Shown piece by piece: positions 6,143 to 6,776 of a stretch of DNA of 6,776 nt. The stretch's first letter is position 1. Each line of letters starts with the position of its first letter. The DNA comes from an uncultured Rhodospirillaceae bacterium (GTDB lineage Bacteria; Pseudomonadota; Alphaproteobacteria; Rhodospirillales; Casp-alpha2): NCBI GenBank assembly GCA_913048145.1, contig CAJWVP010000161.1:1-6776 (forward strand), read 5' to 3'. The translations under genes and the position numbers were made by a program. Under the pieces are notes generated by a model. It made no database searches and had not been told where the DNA came from. It saw nothing but the letters and a program-made list of their open reading frames with translations.

Positions 6143-6776
6143 ATGACGACCGAGACGACAAGGCCCACGAACCCCATTGTCCTGATCCCAGCCCGACTAG
6201 CGTCGACGCGCTTGCCGGACAAACCGTTGGCCGACATCGCTGGCGCACCCATGATCGTTCAGGTCTGGCGCCGCGCGCGGGAGGCCGATGTGGGCCCGGT
6301 AGTTGTCGCCTGCGCCGAACAGGCCATTTTTGAAGCGGTCCGCGATTCAGGTGGCGAAGCGGTAATAACCGACCCCGATCACCCTTCCGGTTCCGACCGC
6401 ATCCATGAGGCGCTTGGTAAGGTCGACGGCGAGGGGCAGTTCGACGCCGTCGTCAATCTTCAGGGCGATTTGCCAACCATCGACGCCGCGACCGTGCGCG
6501 CGGTGCTTGATCCGTTTGATGTAGCGGCCTGTGACATCGCCACGCTGGTCACGGAAATCACCGATGCGGCGGAAGAGACTGATCCGAACGTGGTGAAGGC
6601 CATAGTTGGGTTTGCCAACGGTGCGCAGACCGGTCGCGCTCTCTATTTCAGCCGAGCAACCGTGCCGACTGGGGAGGGACCGTTGTATCACCACATCGGT
6701 ATTTACGCCTATCGCCGCGCCGCGCTGGAACGTTTCGTCACCCTGGACCAGGGGGTCCTGGAACGGCGCGAGCGTT
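6143..6776 (+). CDS. kdsB: 3-deoxy-manno-octulosonate cytidylyltransferase (CMP-Kdo synthetase), cut by window edge
   Basis: KdsB joins Kdo to CTP to give CMP-Kdo, the donor for the lipopolysaccharide inner core, in the cytoplasm. The first 211 codons are present and roughly 35-40 C-terminal residues are missing off the right edge. The nucleotide-binding start motif IPARLASTRLPDKPL is at residues 15-29, PSGSDRI at 81-87, NLQGDLPTI at 105-113 (Asp109 is the likely Mg ligand), DPNVVKA at 147-153, ALYFSRATVP at 166-175 and HHIGIYAYRRAAL at 183-195. Together these identify KdsB rather than the related NeuA or IspD enzymes. An in-frame ATG at 6131 would add four residues (MLCP). Neither start has a good ribosome site, and 6143 is chosen because it gives the more typical length. 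cycM is divergent across 130 bp. Confidence 0.93.
   Translation, partial: MTTETTRPTNPIVLIPARLASTRLPDKPLADIAGAPMIVQVWRRAREADVGPVVVACAEQAIFEAVRDSGGEAVITDPDHPSGSDRIHEALGKVDGEGQFDAVVNLQGDLPTIDAATVRAVLDPFDVAACDIATLVTEITDAAEETDPNVVKAIVGFANGAQTGRALYFSRATVPTGEGPLYHHIGIYAYRRAALERFVTLDQGVLERRER

Noticed and set aside
6067..6694. Minus-strand open frames of 61 and 115 codons (6067-6252 and 6347-6694) at and opposite the start of kdsB
   Set aside because: The first spans the divergent promoter region and the second is antisense to conserved KdsB motifs. Neither resembles a known protein.
1..6776. Search for a novel defence, mobile or RNA-based system
   Set aside because: Nearly the whole window is filled by known housekeeping and transport families. 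The three gaps (35, 73 and 130 bases) hold no repeats, tRNA-like folds or structured RNA that I can see.

Overview
The window looks like ordinary chromosomal DNA from an alphaproteobacterium. It is moderately GC-rich and densely coded. It carries a membrane-anchored cytochrome c of the CycM type divergent from kdsB, a neighbourhood I recall as common in alphaproteobacteria. All four Yej transporter proteins resemble the YejABEF family along the parts seen. The species cannot be told from the sequence. There are no RNA genes, mobile elements, CRISPR arrays or long repeats, and no gene-free stretch exceeds 130 bases.

Right end (6013-6776): a 130-bp divergent intergenic region separates cycM (minus strand) from kdsB (plus strand). 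kdsB runs off the right edge. It encodes CMP-Kdo synthetase, which activates Kdo for lipopolysaccharide inner-core synthesis.

Middle (4704-6012, minus strand): cycM encodes an N-terminally anchored monohaem cytochrome c. One base after its stop, hisN begins with a TTG codon. hisN encodes an inositol-monophosphatase-family enzyme most like HisN-type histidinol-phosphatases.

Left part (1-4630, minus strand): a complete yejA-yejB-yejE run followed by the first 172 codons of yejF. These are the periplasmic binding protein, two inner-membrane permeases and the ATPase of a peptide-type ABC importer. The genes are tightly packed: 35-bp gap, 2-bp gap, then a 4-bp ATGA overlap. YejABEF importers are known for uptake of microcin C-like peptide-nucleotides and other peptides. 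In some alphaproteobacteria YejBEF works with a related binding protein in muropeptide recycling. The substrate here cannot be read from the sequence.

All six minus-strand genes are co-directional. They could form one long transcript from a candidate promoter upstream of cycM (6042-6070). A second candidate promoter (4679-4707) overlaps the hisN stop codon and could drive yejABEF separately. I found no convincing evidence of a previously undescribed system. The findings are modest points about start codons, coupling, promoters and substrate.
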